Shown here: piece by piece, positions 8,143 through 17,229 of the stretch
Layout: each line of letters begins with the position of its first letter
How positions within the stretch are numbered: position 1 is the first letter of the stretch
NCBI GenBank assembly: GCA_016742275.1
Contig: JACVCD010000020.1
Location: 1-64,000, forward strand
Reading direction: 5' to 3'
Length of the DNA stretch: 64,000 bases
DNA from: Gemmatimonadaceae bacterium
GTDB taxonomy: Bacteria; Gemmatimonadota; Gemmatimonadetes; Gemmatimonadales; Gemmatimonadaceae
Made by a program: the position numbers and the translations under genes
The notes under the pieces: generated by a model
Told to the model about the DNA's origin: nothing
The model's database searches: none
Seen by the model: the letters and a program-made list of their open reading frames with translations, nothing else

Positions 8143-9381
8143 ATGGCCACTGATACCCAGGCTGCCGCTGCCATCCCGGCGCTGCCTTCCGTCGAGCTCA
8201 CCGCCCATCCGGGCGACTTGTTCAACATCGATGCGGCGCTCACCGAAGAAGAGCGCGCGATCCGGGACACCATCCGGAAATTCGTCGACGAACAGATCAT
8301 TCCCATCATCGGCGACTGCTACGTCGAGGGACGTTTCCCAGACGAACTGATTCCCGGTCTCGCCGAACTCGGCGTGCTGGGCGCGAATCTCCCCGAGGAG
8401 TACGGCTGCGCCGGTCTGTCGAGTGTGGCCTATGGCCTCATTATGCAGGAACTGGAGCGTGGTGACTCCGGCATCCGGTCGTTCGCGTCGGTGCAGGGTG
8501 CTCTCGTCATGTATCCGATCTTTGCGTTCGGCAGCGAGGAGCAGAAGCGCCACTATCTGCCCAAGCTCGCCAAGGCGGAAATGATCGGCTGCTTTGGCTT
8601 GACGGAGCCCGACTATGGCTCGAATCCGTCGGGCATGATCACCCGCGCGCGCCAACAGGCAGATGGCAGCTGGATTCTGAACGGCGCCAAGATGTGGATC
8701 ACCAACGGCTCCAAGGCCGACATCTCGATCGTCTGGGCCAAGACTGGTGATAGCACGGAAGACTCGTCGATCCGTGGCTTCATCGTGCACACCGACACAC
8801 CGGGCTTCCAGGCGCGCGATCAAAAGGGCAAGCTCTCGCTGCGCGCCAGTGATACGTCCGAACTCGTGCTCACCGACGTGCACGTGCCGGCCGATGCACT
8901 CCTGCCCAAGAGCAATGGCCTCAAGAGCCCGCTCATGTGCCTCACGCAGGCGCGCTACGGCATTTCGTGGGGCGTGCTTGGTGCGGCGCTCTCGTGCTTC
9001 GAAGAAGCGGTGTCGTACAGCAAGAGCCGCGTGATGTTCGACAAGCCGATCGGCGGTTTCCAGATCCAGCAGGTGCGTCTGGCCGACATGCTCACCGAAA
9101 TCACCAAGGGCCAGTTGGTCTCACTGCACTTGGGTCGCCTCAAGGACGCCGGCAACTTCACGCCGACGCAGGTGTCGCTCGCCAAGCGTAACAACGTGGA
9201 CATTGCCACGAACATCGCGCGTGAAACGCGTCGACTGTTGGGTGGCAATGGCATTCTCGCCGAGTATGCCGCGATGCGTCATATGGCCAACCTCGAGAGT
9301 GTGTACACATACGAAGGCACGCATGATGTGCATTCGCTGATTCTCGGTCAGGCCATCACCGGTTTGAACGCGTTCAAGTAA
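8143..9381 (+). CDS. Acyl-CoA dehydrogenase, glutaryl-CoA dehydrogenase type
   Basis: The 412-residue protein is a full-length FAD-dependent acyl-CoA dehydrogenase. It has the N-terminal helical domain (EEERAIRDTIRKFVDEQI), the substrate/FAD segment CFGLTEPDYGSNPSGM, KMWITNGSKAD, the Arg-rich segment of the C-terminal domain, and the terminal YEGTHDVHSLILGQAITG in which the Glu is the expected catalytic base. GSNPSGM and YEGTHD are characteristic of glutaryl-CoA dehydrogenases, which convert glutaryl-CoA to crotonyl-CoA in lysine and tryptophan breakdown. Another short-chain acyl-CoA substrate remains possible. Electrons would pass to the ETF encoded about 1.3 kb downstream. Confidence 0.87.
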   Translation: MATDTQAAAAIPALPSVELTAHPGDLFNIDAALTEEERAIRDTIRKFVDEQIIPIIGDCYVEGRFPDELIPGLAELGVLGANLPEEYGCAGLSSVAYGLIMQELERGDSGIRSFASVQGALVMYPIFAFGSEEQKRHYLPKLAKAEMIGCFGLTEPDYGSNPSGMITRARQQADGSWILNGAKMWITNGSKADISIVWAKTGDSTEDSSIRGFIVHTDTPGFQARDQKGKLSLRASDTSELVLTDVHVPADALLPKSNGLKSPLMCLTQARYGISWGVLGAALSCFEEAVSYSKSRVMFDKPIGGFQIQQVRLADMLTEITKGQLVSLHLGRLKDAGNFTPTQVSLAKRNNVDIATNIARETRRLLGGNGILAEYAAMRHMANLESVYTYEGTHDVHSLILGQAITGLNAFK

Positions 9382-9417
9382 GCTGCGTTTTCACACACGC
9401 ATAGGCATTCAAATGAA

Positions 9418-9448
9418 AAACGGGGGACCCGATATGGGTCCCCCGTTT
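9418..9448. terminator. Strong bidirectional terminator
   Basis: aaacgggggaccc at 9418-9430 is exactly complementary to 9436-9448 with a 5-nt loop. A-rich and T-rich flanks give a U-tract on either strand. It separates the convergent acyl-CoA dehydrogenase and PEP-CTERM genes. Confidence 0.85.
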
Positions 9449-9469
9449 GCCATTTCTAGCAAGCGTCAG

Positions 9470-10480
9470 TCAGCGCACGCGGCGACGGACGATGCGCCAC
9501 GACAGTGCAGCCACACCAACACCAATCAACGCCAGCGACGATGGCTCCGGGATCTGCACCGGCGGCGGCAGATAACCCTGGTAGCGGTTCATGTAGAACT
9601 CGCAATTGCTGGTCGCGCTGCGCAGCACAAAGTCACCACTGCACGAACCATAGGTGGCGTTGAGATTCACGTTTGGCGCGAGCACCGATCCGCGCATGCT
9701 GCCGGCAAACGCCACCGTCGTTTCTGCGGACGAGTTGAAATTCCACAGCAGGCGCGACGCCAGACCACCCGGGTTGTCGCCGTTCACCTGCGGGCAACCG
9801 GTACCGTTCAGAAACGCCGCTTCATTCGTGCAGAAATTGAAGCCGGTGTTCAGGAACACCGTGTTGCCACCACCGAAGCCGGTGACATTCACGATGATCG
9901 TGGCGCCTTCAGGTGCATAGAAGTTGTAACCGCCCCACGAGGTGGCCAGCGTGCTGGCACTCACCGTGAAGTAGTTCACCTGCTGCGTACCGTGGAACCA
10001 CAGCTGCGAGTTCTTGGTCACGGGCTGAATGCCGTTCACCGCTGCCTGCGCCGCGAGTTCTGCCGACAACGAAGACAGGCGCGAGTACTCGCTCACGAAA
10101 TCCACCGGCACTGTGCCGATGTTGGTCGTGCCCTGCAGGTTGTAGCCGGATCCGGAGGCTGCGGTCTTGAGGTAGGAATCACCACGATAGACGCTGCCAT
10201 TCACGATGTTTGTCGTGCCGCCGACCACCAGGGCGCCATTGGGTGCCTTGCCGGTGAGGCTGGCGCCAACCGCCGCCGACTTCATCGTGAAGTTGCCGCC
10301 AACGGCCAAGGTGCCGTTCACCTCGGTGTTCTCCTGATAGAAGCCACCGAACGTGAGCACGTTGTAATTCGTGAGTCCCTGCGCCTGCAATGAATCGGTC
10401 AGCAACGGAGACAGGGCCGCACCCACAGCGAGGGCGGCCGCCACACTCACACTGCGAAGAGAAGGTGACGAAATGGTCAT
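9470..10480 (-). CDS. PEP-CTERM protein with choice-of-anchor-A domain
   Basis: The 336-residue exported protein begins with a signal peptide (VAAALAVGAALSPLLTDSLQAQ, cut after AQ). It continues with a choice-of-anchor-A domain recognisable from NVLTFGGFYQENTEVNGTLA and VGGNFTMKSAAVGAS. The C-terminus is a textbook PEP-CTERM sorting signal: PEPSS, one hydrophobic helix, then the basic tail RIVRRRVR. Such proteins are processed by an exosortase during envelope or exopolysaccharide export. No exosortase gene lies in this window, so it would be encoded elsewhere. The gene is monocistronic, ending at a strong bidirectional terminator and starting 227 bp from the divergent etfB. Confidence 0.87.
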   Translation of the reverse strand: MTISSPSLRSVSVAAALAVGAALSPLLTDSLQAQGLTNYNVLTFGGFYQENTEVNGTLAVGGNFTMKSAAVGASLTGKAPNGALVVGGTTNIVNGSVYRGDSYLKTAASGSGYNLQGTTNIGTVPVDFVSEYSRLSSLSAELAAQAAVNGIQPVTKNSQLWFHGTQQVNYFTVSASTLATSWGGYNFYAPEGATIIVNVTGFGGGNTVFLNTGFNFCTNEAAFLNGTGCPQVNGDNPGGLASRLLWNFNSSAETTVAFAGSMRGSVLAPNVNLNATYGSCSGDFVLRSATSNCEFYMNRYQGYLPPPVQIPEPSSLALIGVGVAALSWRIVRRRVR

Positions 10481-10619
10481 GTTATGAAATCAAGCGGACT
10501 GGGCCATGGAGCACAATTGGGAGACGAGCGAATGGCCCCCGAGGTCAGTTCGAACGTCGAGAGGGGCTGCTTCGTATTGTCTACGGGTTGGGCAGCAAAT
10601 ATGTGACGAAACCGTCGCA

Positions 10620-10648
10620 TTGCCCGACGGGGACGCCCTGTCTAGGTT
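10620..10648 (+). promoter_or_regulatory. Putative sigma-A-type promoter of etfBA
   Basis: TTGCCC at 10620-10625 and TAGGTT at 10643-10648 are separated by exactly 17 nt and lie about 60 nt before the etfB start. The same TTGnCC-N17-TAGnTT pattern precedes etfD. Confidence 0.45.
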
Positions 10649-10707
10649 CCCCGGTGCCCGACTGTTGCCCCTGATTTCCTTCCTGACTTTCGAACGGAGC
10701 ATCCGCG

Positions 10708-11463
10708 GTGAAGATCGCCGTGTGCATCAAGCGTGTCCCCGTGATGGAAACCAAGTTCGCAATCGCCGCCGACGGCGCGCGTGTGGACGAGGCGGGGCTC
10801 AAGTATGACGTCAACGACTTTGACCTCTGGGCCATCGAAGCGGCCCTGCAGCTCAAGGAAAAGAACAACAATGCCGGCGAGGTCGTGGTGATCTCGCTCG
10901 GACCGGACACCGCCCAGGAGCAGATCCGCAAGGCGCTGGCCATGGGTGCCGATCGCGGCGTGCTGCTGCAGGCCGCGAGTGTGCCGAGCGATGGCCTCGC
11001 CATCGCGCGTGCGCTGGCCGCAGAACTCAAGGACGGTGGCTACGACCTCGTGTTGTTCGGCCGTATCGCCATCGATTCCATGAATCAGATGACGGGTCCG
11101 ATGGTGGCCGAGCTGCTCGACCTGCCGTGCGTGACCAATGTGTTCAAGCTCGAGATCAATGGTGCCACGGGTCGTGCGGAACGCGCTCTCGAAGGTGCCA
11201 GCGAAGTGGTGGAGTTCCCGCTGCCCGCGCTGCTCACCGTGGACGATGGTCTCAACAAGGAACGCCTGCCGTCGCTCAAGGGCATCATGGCGGCCAAGAA
11301 GAAGCCGCTTGAAGTGAAGCCGGCGCAGCTCGGTGAGCTCAAGGTGAGTGTTGCCAAGATGGTGTTGCCGCCCGAACGCGCTGCTGGTCGCATCCTCGGC
11401 GAAAACGCCGATGCGGTGCCCGAGCTCGTGCGTCTCCTCCAGACCGAAGCGAAGGTGCTCTGA
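10708..11463 (+). CDS. etfB: Electron transfer flavoprotein beta subunit
   Basis: The 251-residue protein starts at GTG with KIAVCIKRVPVMETKF and has the ETF-beta layout. NDFDLWAIEAALQLKE is followed by VVISLGPDTAQEQIRKALAMGADRG, which is the AMP-binding side, and FGRIAIDSMNQMTGPMVAEL, a variant of the ETF-beta signature. The soluble EtfAB heterodimer accepts electrons from acyl-CoA dehydrogenases. The stop codon is 3 nt before the etfA start, so the two are translated from one message. Confidence 0.93.
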   Translation: MKIAVCIKRVPVMETKFAIAADGARVDEAGLKYDVNDFDLWAIEAALQLKEKNNNAGEVVVISLGPDTAQEQIRKALAMGADRGVLLQAASVPSDGLAIARALAAELKDGGYDLVLFGRIAIDSMNQMTGPMVAELLDLPCVTNVFKLEINGATGRAERALEGASEVVEFPLPALLTVDDGLNKERLPSLKGIMAAKKKPLEVKPAQLGELKVSVAKMVLPPERAAGRILGENADAVPELVRLLQTEAKVL

Positions 11464-11466
11464 GCC

Positions 11467-12456
11467 ATGGCCAACGTTCTTGTATTTGCAGAAGTGCGTG
11501 GCGGTGAGCTGCGCAAAGTGGCCTACGAGGCGGTGACGGGTGGCCGTGCGCTGGCCGAGCAGTCGGGTGGTGGCCAGGTGCATGCCGTGTTGGCTGGTGC
11601 CGCAGGTATCGCCGACAAGGCTGGTGCGCTTGCGCAGTACGGTGCCGATACGGTGCTCGTGCTCGAGCACGCAGGTTTTGCGCAGTACAACCCCGAGGCG
11701 CTGGCGGCCACGGTTGCCCAGCGTTTGCAGGGTGGCAGCTATGGCTACGCGCTGTTCAGCGCGACGGCGCAGGGTCGTGATCTGTCACCGCGAGTGGCAG
11801 CCAAGATCGGTGCTGGCCTTGCGCCTGATCTTACGGGTTTCGTGGTGGAAGGCGGCGCCGTGCGTGGCGAGCACTTCAACATGAACGGCAAGACCATCGC
11901 CACGTTGGCATTGGCCGGTTCGCCGGCCGTGTTGTCGGTGCGTCCGGCGGCGTTCCAGCCGTCTGAGTCGCCGAAGCCGCTCGCCACCGAAGCCATCACG
12001 TCGGCCGTCGATCCGTCGGCGTCACGCGTGAAGGTGGTCGAGCTCAAGCAGGGCAACGCGGGCAAGCTCGATCTGAACGACGCGCCGGTCATCATCGCCG
12101 GTGGTCGTGGTCTCAAGGCCCCCGAGCACTTCAAGCTGTGCGAAGATCTGGCAGACGCGTTTGGTAACGCGGCTGTTGGTGCCACGCGCGCCGTGACGGA
12201 CGAAGGCTGGCGCCCGCATTCGGATCAGATCGGCCAGACCGGCCGCAATGTGAGCCCGAATCTTTACATCGCACTCGGCATCTCCGGCGCCATTCAGCAC
12301 CTCGCCGGCATGCGTACGTCCAAGACGATCGTCGCGATCAACAAGGACAAGGACGCGCCGATCTTCAAGATCGCCGACTACGGTATCGTGGGTGATGTGT
12401 TCGAAATCGCGCCCGCGCTCACCGCTGCCGTGAAGCAGGCCAAGGCCCAGGGCTGA
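11467..12456 (+). CDS. etfA: Electron transfer flavoprotein alpha subunit
   Basis: The 329-residue alpha subunit has the N-terminal AANH-like domain (VLVFAEVRGGELRKVAYEAV) and the C-terminal FAD-binding domain. The latter shows VIIAGGRGLKAPEHF, GATRAVTDEGWRPHSDQIGQTG and ALGISGAIQHLAGM, the standard ETF-alpha FAD motifs. With EtfB it forms the cytosolic electron carrier between acyl-CoA dehydrogenases and the membrane quinone pool. It is followed after 14 nt by a long hairpin separating it from the quinone oxidoreductase gene. Confidence 0.93.
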   Translation: MANVLVFAEVRGGELRKVAYEAVTGGRALAEQSGGGQVHAVLAGAAGIADKAGALAQYGADTVLVLEHAGFAQYNPEALAATVAQRLQGGSYGYALFSATAQGRDLSPRVAAKIGAGLAPDLTGFVVEGGAVRGEHFNMNGKTIATLALAGSPAVLSVRPAAFQPSESPKPLATEAITSAVDPSASRVKVVELKQGNAGKLDLNDAPVIIAGGRGLKAPEHFKLCEDLADAFGNAAVGATRAVTDEGWRPHSDQIGQTGRNVSPNLYIALGISGAIQHLAGMRTSKTIVAINKDKDAPIFKIADYGIVGDVFEIAPALTAAVKQAKAQG

Positions 12457-12470
12457 CCTGCGCGTTGTTC

Positions 12471-12516
12471 GGTCGCCGCGTCTGCGTATCCCATGTGGAG
12501 CGCAGATGCGGCGACC
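12471..12516. terminator. Hairpin terminator between etfA and etfD
   Basis: ggtcgccgcgtctgcg at 12471-12486 pairs with 12501-12516 over 16 positions, with a single G-T wobble and a 14-nt loop. A T-rich segment (cgttttc) follows on the plus strand, so it can end or reduce transcription after etfA. Confidence 0.7.
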
Positions 12517-12577
12517 ATGTCGTTTTCAGGCGCTGCAATTTGCGCTGATTCTTGGGGCAACATTCTCCCGCCGTTGC

Positions 12578-12606
12578 TTGTCCCGCTCAGGCCCGCTCCC
12601 TAGCTT
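12578..12606 (+). promoter_or_regulatory. Putative promoter giving a leaderless etfD message
   Basis: TTGTCC at 12578-12583, a 17-nt spacer and TAGCTT at 12601-12606 precede the ATG at 12613. A start site about 7 nt after the -10 box coincides with the ATG, and no ribosome-binding site fits in between, so translation is predicted to be leaderless. Confidence 0.5.
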
Positions 12607-12612
12607 GGCCCC

Positions 12613-14652
12613 ATGACCCTGTCCAACCTCATTTTTGCGGTCATCCTCGCTGGTGCCCTCGGCGTATTCGCCAAGCAGGCGCAGCGACTCATGCGCTGGC
12701 TCAAGCTCGCCAAGCCGGAAGACCGCACCGATCACCCCGACGTCCGCACGAAAAACTTTCTGCTGATCGGTCTCGCGCAGACAAAGATTCTGCGTGATCC
12801 GCTCGGCGGCATGATGCACGCGCTCGTGTTCTGGGGTTTCTGCGTGCTCGGACTGGGCACGGTGGAAATCATGATCCAAGGGCTCTACACGCCCTTTACC
12901 TGGAATGTGATTTTGCCGCGGTTGCTCTACGTGCCGTACGTGTTCTCGCAGGAAATCTTCGCGGTCTTCGTGCTGATGCCGGTGGGCTACCTGCTGTATC
13001 GTCGCCTGGTGCTCAAGCCGCGACGCTTCACGGTGGATGCGGTGCACAGCGGCGAGGCGGTGCTCATTCTGAGCGTGATTGCCTCGCTCATGATCACGCT
13101 GCTGTTGCTGTTCGTCGGTGAGAGCAAGCAGCCCGGCGCCGACATGAGCGGTCGTGTCATTACGAGCCTGCTACTCCCGCTGTTCAGCGGCATGAGCGCG
13201 GAAACGGCACATGTCATGGCACGGGTGTCGTGGTGGATTCACGCACTGGGCATTCTGTGGTTCCTGAATCACCTGCCCAAGTCGAAGCACCTGCACGTGC
13301 TGTCGTCGCTGATCAATGTGTGGTTCTCCAATACGTCGGGCCCGGGTCGTGTGGGTGCCATGCGTCCCATGGACCTCGAAGCGGAGGACGCCGAGCAGTT
13401 TGGTGCGTCCGATGTGGAGCACCTGACGTGGAAGAATCTGCTCGACGGCTATTCGTGCACGGAGTGCGGACGCTGCACCGCCGCATGCCCGGCCAACACT
13501 ACAGGCAAGCTGCTTTCGCCGCGCATGATCGTGGTGAAGACGCGCGCGCGCCTCACGGAAAAGGCTACGATGCTGGACGCCATCGCTGCTGGTGGCGGTA
13601 CGGCGACGGAAGAACAGCAGGCCGTGCTCGACAAGAAGCTGCTCGACGACTGGATCACGGAAGAAGAACTCTGGGCGTGCACGAGCTGTCGCGCGTGTGT
13701 GCAGGAATGCCCGGTGAGCATCGACCAGCTCGACATCATCAATGAGTTGCGCCGCGATCTCATGCTCATGGAGTCGCGCTTCCCCGAAGAGTTGCAGCCG
13801 GCGCTCACAAGTCTCGAGCGCAATGGCAGCCCGTGGGCGTTCAGCGCGTCGGATCGCGAGAAGTGGTCTGAGGGCATGAACATTCCCACCATGGCGGAGA
13901 TGCAGGCCGCTGGTGAGCGTCCCGACATTCTGTTCTGGGTCGGGTGCATGGGATCATTCGACGATCGCGCCAAGAAGATCACGGTGGCGTTCGCGCGCAT
14001 TCTGCAGGCTGCCGATGTGAAGTTCGCCATTCTCGGTCAGGAAGAGACCTGTCATGGCGACCCGGCGCGTCGCATGGGTAACGAGTATCTGTATCAGATG
14101 CTGGCCAAGGGCGTGATCGAAACGCTTGATGGTTACCAGATCAAGACGGTCGTGACCTTCTGCCCGCACTGCTTCCATCAGATGGGCAAGGAATTCCCCG
14201 ATCTCGGTGGACATTACGAAGTCATTCACCACACCGAGTACATCGAGCGCCTGCTGGCCGATGGCCGCGTGCCGCTCGAGACGGAGCATGGTCAGCGGCT
14301 CAAGGTGGCCTATCACGACTCGTGTTATCTCGGTCGCTACAACGAGATCTACGACGCGCCGCGCAATACGCTCCGCAAGGCGTTGCCGGTGGTGGAGCTT
14401 GTGGAGCCCGCGCGCACCAAGAGCCGTGGTCTCTGCTGCGGCGCCGGTGGCGGCCGCATGTGGATGGAAGAGACGGTGGGCAAGCGCGTCAATGTGGAAC
14501 GCAGCGAAGAGCTGCTGGCCACCGGTGCCGATCAGATCGCGGTGGCCTGTCCGTTCTGCATGACGATGATCAATGACGGTGTTGCAGGAGCCGGCAAGGA
14601 AGTGCCCGTGCTCGACATTTCCGAAGTGGTAGCCGAACGCCTCCGGGTCTGA
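12613..14652 (+). CDS. ETF:(mena)quinone oxidoreductase, membrane iron-sulfur protein (EtfD/HdrD-like)
   Basis: The 679-residue protein joins an N-terminal membrane part, similar to cytochrome b or the nitrate-reductase gamma subunit with about five to six helices over residues 1-220, to a cytoplasmic iron-sulfur part. Two ferredoxin motifs are present, [17 protein letters not shown] and [17 protein letters not shown]. Cys-rich CCG-type domains follow with [41 protein letters not shown] and [14 protein letters not shown]. This architecture matches membrane ETF:menaquinone oxidoreductases such as mycobacterial EtfD, which pass electrons from EtfAB to the quinone pool. Its place just after etfBA supports that role strongly. 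It has its own leaderless-type promoter and ends in a hairpin spanning the stop codon. Confidence 0.88.
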   Translation: MTLSNLIFAVILAGALGVFAKQAQRLMRWLKLAKPEDRTDHPDVRTKNFLLIGLAQTKILRDPLGGMMHALVFWGFCVLGLGTVEIMIQGLYTPFTWNVILPRLLYVPYVFSQEIFAVFVLMPVGYLLYRRLVLKPRRFTVDAVHSGEAVLILSVIASLMITLLLLFVGESKQPGADMSGRVITSLLLPLFSGMSAETAHVMARVSWWIHALGILWFLNHLPKSKHLHVLSSLINVWFSNTSGPGRVGAMRPMDLEAEDAEQFGASDVEHLTWKNLLDGYSCTECGRCTAACPANTTGKLLSPRMIVVKTRARLTEKATMLDAIAAGGGTATEEQQAVLDKKLLDDWITEEELWACTSCRACVQECPVSIDQLDIINELRRDLMLMESRFPEELQPALTSLERNGSPWAFSASDREKWSEGMNIPTMAEMQAAGERPDILFWVGCMGSFDDRAKKITVAFARILQAADVKFAILGQEETCHGDPARRMGNEYLYQMLAKGVIETLDGYQIKTVVTFCPHCFHQMGKEFPDLGGHYEVIHHTEYIERLLADGRVPLETEHGQRLKVAYHDSCYLGRYNEIYDAPRNTLRKALPVVELVEPARTKSRGLCCGAGGGRMWMEETVGKRVNVERSEELLATGADQIAVACPFCMTMINDGVAGAGKEVPVLDISEVVAERLRV

Positions 14653-14660
14653 CCCGGAGG
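14640..14660. terminator. Hairpin over the etfD stop codon
   Basis: cctccgggtc at 14640-14649 pairs with gacccggagg at 14651-14660; the etfD stop codon lies at the apex. It sits between convergent genes whose ends are only 15 nt apart. Confidence 0.55.
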
Positions 14661-14667
14661 CCAGTCG

Positions 14668-15147
14668 TTACGGCTTGATTTCGAGTGCGGCTTCGGCGGC
14701 GGTCAGGGCATCGCCGCCGAAGTCCACCACCGCGTACAGCGTGTAGCGGCCCGGAGCGAGCGTCGGCATGGCCACGCGCAGCTTTTCCGAGCGACCGGCG
14801 CCAATGACCTTGGCTTCGACGATGGTGGCGGTGGTAACGAGCTCACCGGCCTCGTCCCGCACCTGCAGTTCGCCCATGATCTGGGTGGCCAGGCGACCGG
14901 TATTCCGGTACACCACCTCCAGCCGCTTGCCCTTTACGTACATATCCGCCACTTCGCCGTCCAGATCGGCTGGCGGATCGCCCGGCATTACAGCGGTGGC
15001 CGGGGCCGGTGCGTTTGGCGGAAGAGGGTGAGCAATGCCCTGAGCCCGGAGCGAGGCGCCTGGATAAAGCGCCAGCAGGGCCAGTACGAAGATCGCGACC
15101 ACCACGAGGGGCGCGCGCAGGAGGGAGGGGCGCGGCGAGTATTTCAT
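14668..15147 (-). CDS. Exported hypothetical protein (Ig-like fold, secreted or periplasmic)
   Basis: The 159-residue product has an N-terminal signal (SLLRAPLVVVAIFVLALLAL, ending near SLRAQG). A Pro/Ala-rich spacer is followed by a domain of about 100 residues with alternating beta-type segments such as KRLEVVYRNTGRLATQIMG and APGRYTLYAVVDFGG. This resembles the Ig-like domain used in bacterial envelope proteins to carry N-terminal fusions. No catalytic residues are evident. The frame is open to 15408, but the ATG at 15147 gives a clean signal peptide. Function unknown. Confidence 0.7.
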   Translation of the reverse strand: MKYSPRPSLLRAPLVVVAIFVLALLALYPGASLRAQGIAHPLPPNAPAPATAVMPGDPPADLDGEVADMYVKGKRLEVVYRNTGRLATQIMGELQVRDEAGELVTTATIVEAKVIGAGRSEKLRVAMPTLAPGRYTLYAVVDFGGDALTAAEAALEIKP

Positions 15148-15313
15148 GCCAAGCTCTACTGGAAGAGTAGTGCCAGCGTGGCGAGTCGGTGGTTCAGAGG
15201 GAGATGGGGCTCGCGTACCACCGAAGCGTCGGTGCAATGTTGCACGGTCGCAACAGAACGTTGTGTGACTGAAGCCGCAGTCGAATCCATCAGCCCACGT
15301 CTGCCGGACATCA

Positions 15314-17200
15314 ATGTCGTCACGCCCCGAGGCCGAACCCGCCGATGTCGCCCTGCTTTCGACCATTGTCGAGACCGCGGGAAGTGTCATACTTGGCCTG
15401 CGTCCCAATCATCAGATCTTCCTGTGGAATCGTGCTGCCGAAGAGCTGTATTCGGTGTCCCGACAGGAGGCCATGGGGACGGACTATGTGGCGCGATTCA
15501 TTGCGCCTGAGCATCAGGCCTTTGTGGCCGCAGATATTGTGGAGGTGTTGGCCGGTAAGCGGACACTCAATTTCGAAGACGACTCCGTCCTGCAGGATGG
15601 CTCGCGTCGCACGCTGATTTGGAATGTCACACGCGTCTTGGCTGCGGATGGCTCGCCCTTTGGGATTGTGGCCATCGGACAGGACATCACCGAGCGGAAG
15701 CACGCCGAAGAGCGGTTTCGCCTCGTATTCGAGAGTGCGCAGGACGGACTGCTGCTATCGGATCACACCGGTGTGGTGGATTGCAATCCCGCAGCGCTCA
15801 CCATGCTCGGTCTCGAAGACAAGTCGCAGCTGGTGGGACATCGTCCGGCAGAGTTCTCGCCTGCATTCCAACCTGATGGCGCTATCTCCGATGAAAAGTC
15901 GCGCTCACTCGGCAAGCTCACACTCTCGCAGGGTGCGCTGACATTCGATTGGGTGCATCAACGCGCTGACGGTACACCGGTGCCGGTGGAAGTGAGTGTG
16001 CGACATGCGACGCTCATGGGCAAACGAGTCTCGGTGGTGGCGTGGCGCGATCAAACGCGTCGACTCGAACTCGAGCGTGAACGCGCCACCATTCAGGAGC
16101 GACTCGATCTGGCGCAGAAGATGGAGGCCATCGGGCAGCTGGCCGGTGGAGTGGCGCATGATTTCAACAATCTCCTCGCCGCCATTCGCAATGCGGTGGA
16201 ACTGGCGAAGGATGTGCTGCCCGATGCCGATGCGGCACGCGTTGATCTCGACGTCGCGCTGTCCACGACAGATCGTGCGTCTCGGCTTACGCGTCAGCTG
16301 TTGGCCTTCAGTCGTCAACAGCCGCGGGCGGTAGAGCAAGTGGATCTCGCGGCACTTGTGCGCGATATGGCAGGACTATTGAGAACGTCCATGCCGAGTG
16401 CGGTGCAGCTGAACATTCATGCGAGCGCGGACCGTCCGGCGTGGGTGCTCGCCGATCGCAGTCAGTTGGAGCAGGTGGTACTCAATCTCGCGCTCAACGC
16501 GCGTGATGCGATGCCGCATGGTGGTTCACTCGATATCCAGGTGCAATGCGATGATCTGCGTTTGCAGGTGGCGCTCATCGTGACGGATACGGGAACCGGC
16601 ATCGACGAAGTCACCAAGCAGCGGATTTTTGAACCGTTCTTCAGCACCAAGCCTATGGGCGCCGGGTCTGGCCTTGGGTTGTCGGTGGTGTACGGTGTGG
16701 TGACGCAGGCCGGTGGCACCATTCGTGTGGAGAGTGAACCTGGTCGCGGCACGACAATGCGTGTGGCGTTCCCGTTGGCCACTGGATTTGCGGCGCGTCG
16801 GACCACGCCGGTGCATGGTGCGGTCAACGTACCGCATGGTCTGCTACTGGTGGACGACGACGATGCCGTGCGACGCACGACCAGACGACTGCTCGAACGC
16901 CATGGCTGGGCCATCATGGAAGCCGCGAATGGTGAGGAAGCACTCGAGCTCTTTGTCGCACATCGCGAACAACTGGCCATCATCCTCACAGACGTACGCA
17001 TGCCCGTGCTTGATGGAGTTGCGCTCGCGCGGCGTGTGCGCGCGGTCGCACCGGACTTCCCGTTGGTGTTTTTCTCGGGCTACGACGAACTTGAACAGCA
17101 GGACGTTGTCGGACTCTCAAGCGTGCCGTTGCTGGCCAAGCCATTTGCCGCCAACGAACTCCTCAGCGTTCTGCAGCGCGCGCTGGTCGCGGCCGGGTGA
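15314..17200 (+). CDS. PAS-domain hybrid histidine kinase with receiver domain
   Basis: The 628-residue cytosolic protein contains two PAS sensor domains, at about residues 10-135 (HQIFLWNRAAEELYSVSRQE) and 135-260. A histidine-kinase dimerisation domain follows with the phospho-acceptor His282 in GGVAHDFNNLL. The ATPase domain has the N box VLNLALNARDAM and the G boxes DTGTGIDE and GAGSGLGLSVVYG. A C-terminal receiver domain carries the acidic pair in LLVDDDDAVRR, phospho-acceptor Asp560 in LTDVRMP, and Lys in LLAKPF. There is no membrane segment, so it senses an internal signal, perhaps redox or a ligand held by PAS. No partner regulator gene is adjacent. Confidence 0.9.
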   Translation: MSSRPEAEPADVALLSTIVETAGSVILGLRPNHQIFLWNRAAEELYSVSRQEAMGTDYVARFIAPEHQAFVAADIVEVLAGKRTLNFEDDSVLQDGSRRTLIWNVTRVLAADGSPFGIVAIGQDITERKHAEERFRLVFESAQDGLLLSDHTGVVDCNPAALTMLGLEDKSQLVGHRPAEFSPAFQPDGAISDEKSRSLGKLTLSQGALTFDWVHQRADGTPVPVEVSVRHATLMGKRVSVVAWRDQTRRLELERERATIQERLDLAQKMEAIGQLAGGVAHDFNNLLAAIRNAVELAKDVLPDADAARVDLDVALSTTDRASRLTRQLLAFSRQQPRAVEQVDLAALVRDMAGLLRTSMPSAVQLNIHASADRPAWVLADRSQLEQVVLNLALNARDAMPHGGSLDIQVQCDDLRLQVALIVTDTGTGIDEVTKQRIFEPFFSTKPMGAGSGLGLSVVYGVVTQAGGTIRVESEPGRGTTMRVAFPLATGFAARRTTPVHGAVNVPHGLLLVDDDDAVRRTTRRLLERHGWAIMEAANGEEALELFVAHREQLAIILTDVRMPVLDGVALARRVRAVAPDFPLVFFSGYDELEQQDVVGLSSVPLLAKPFAANELLSVLQRALVAAG

Positions 17201-17229
17201 TCGACCCCGATGGGGGCGAACGGGAGCTG

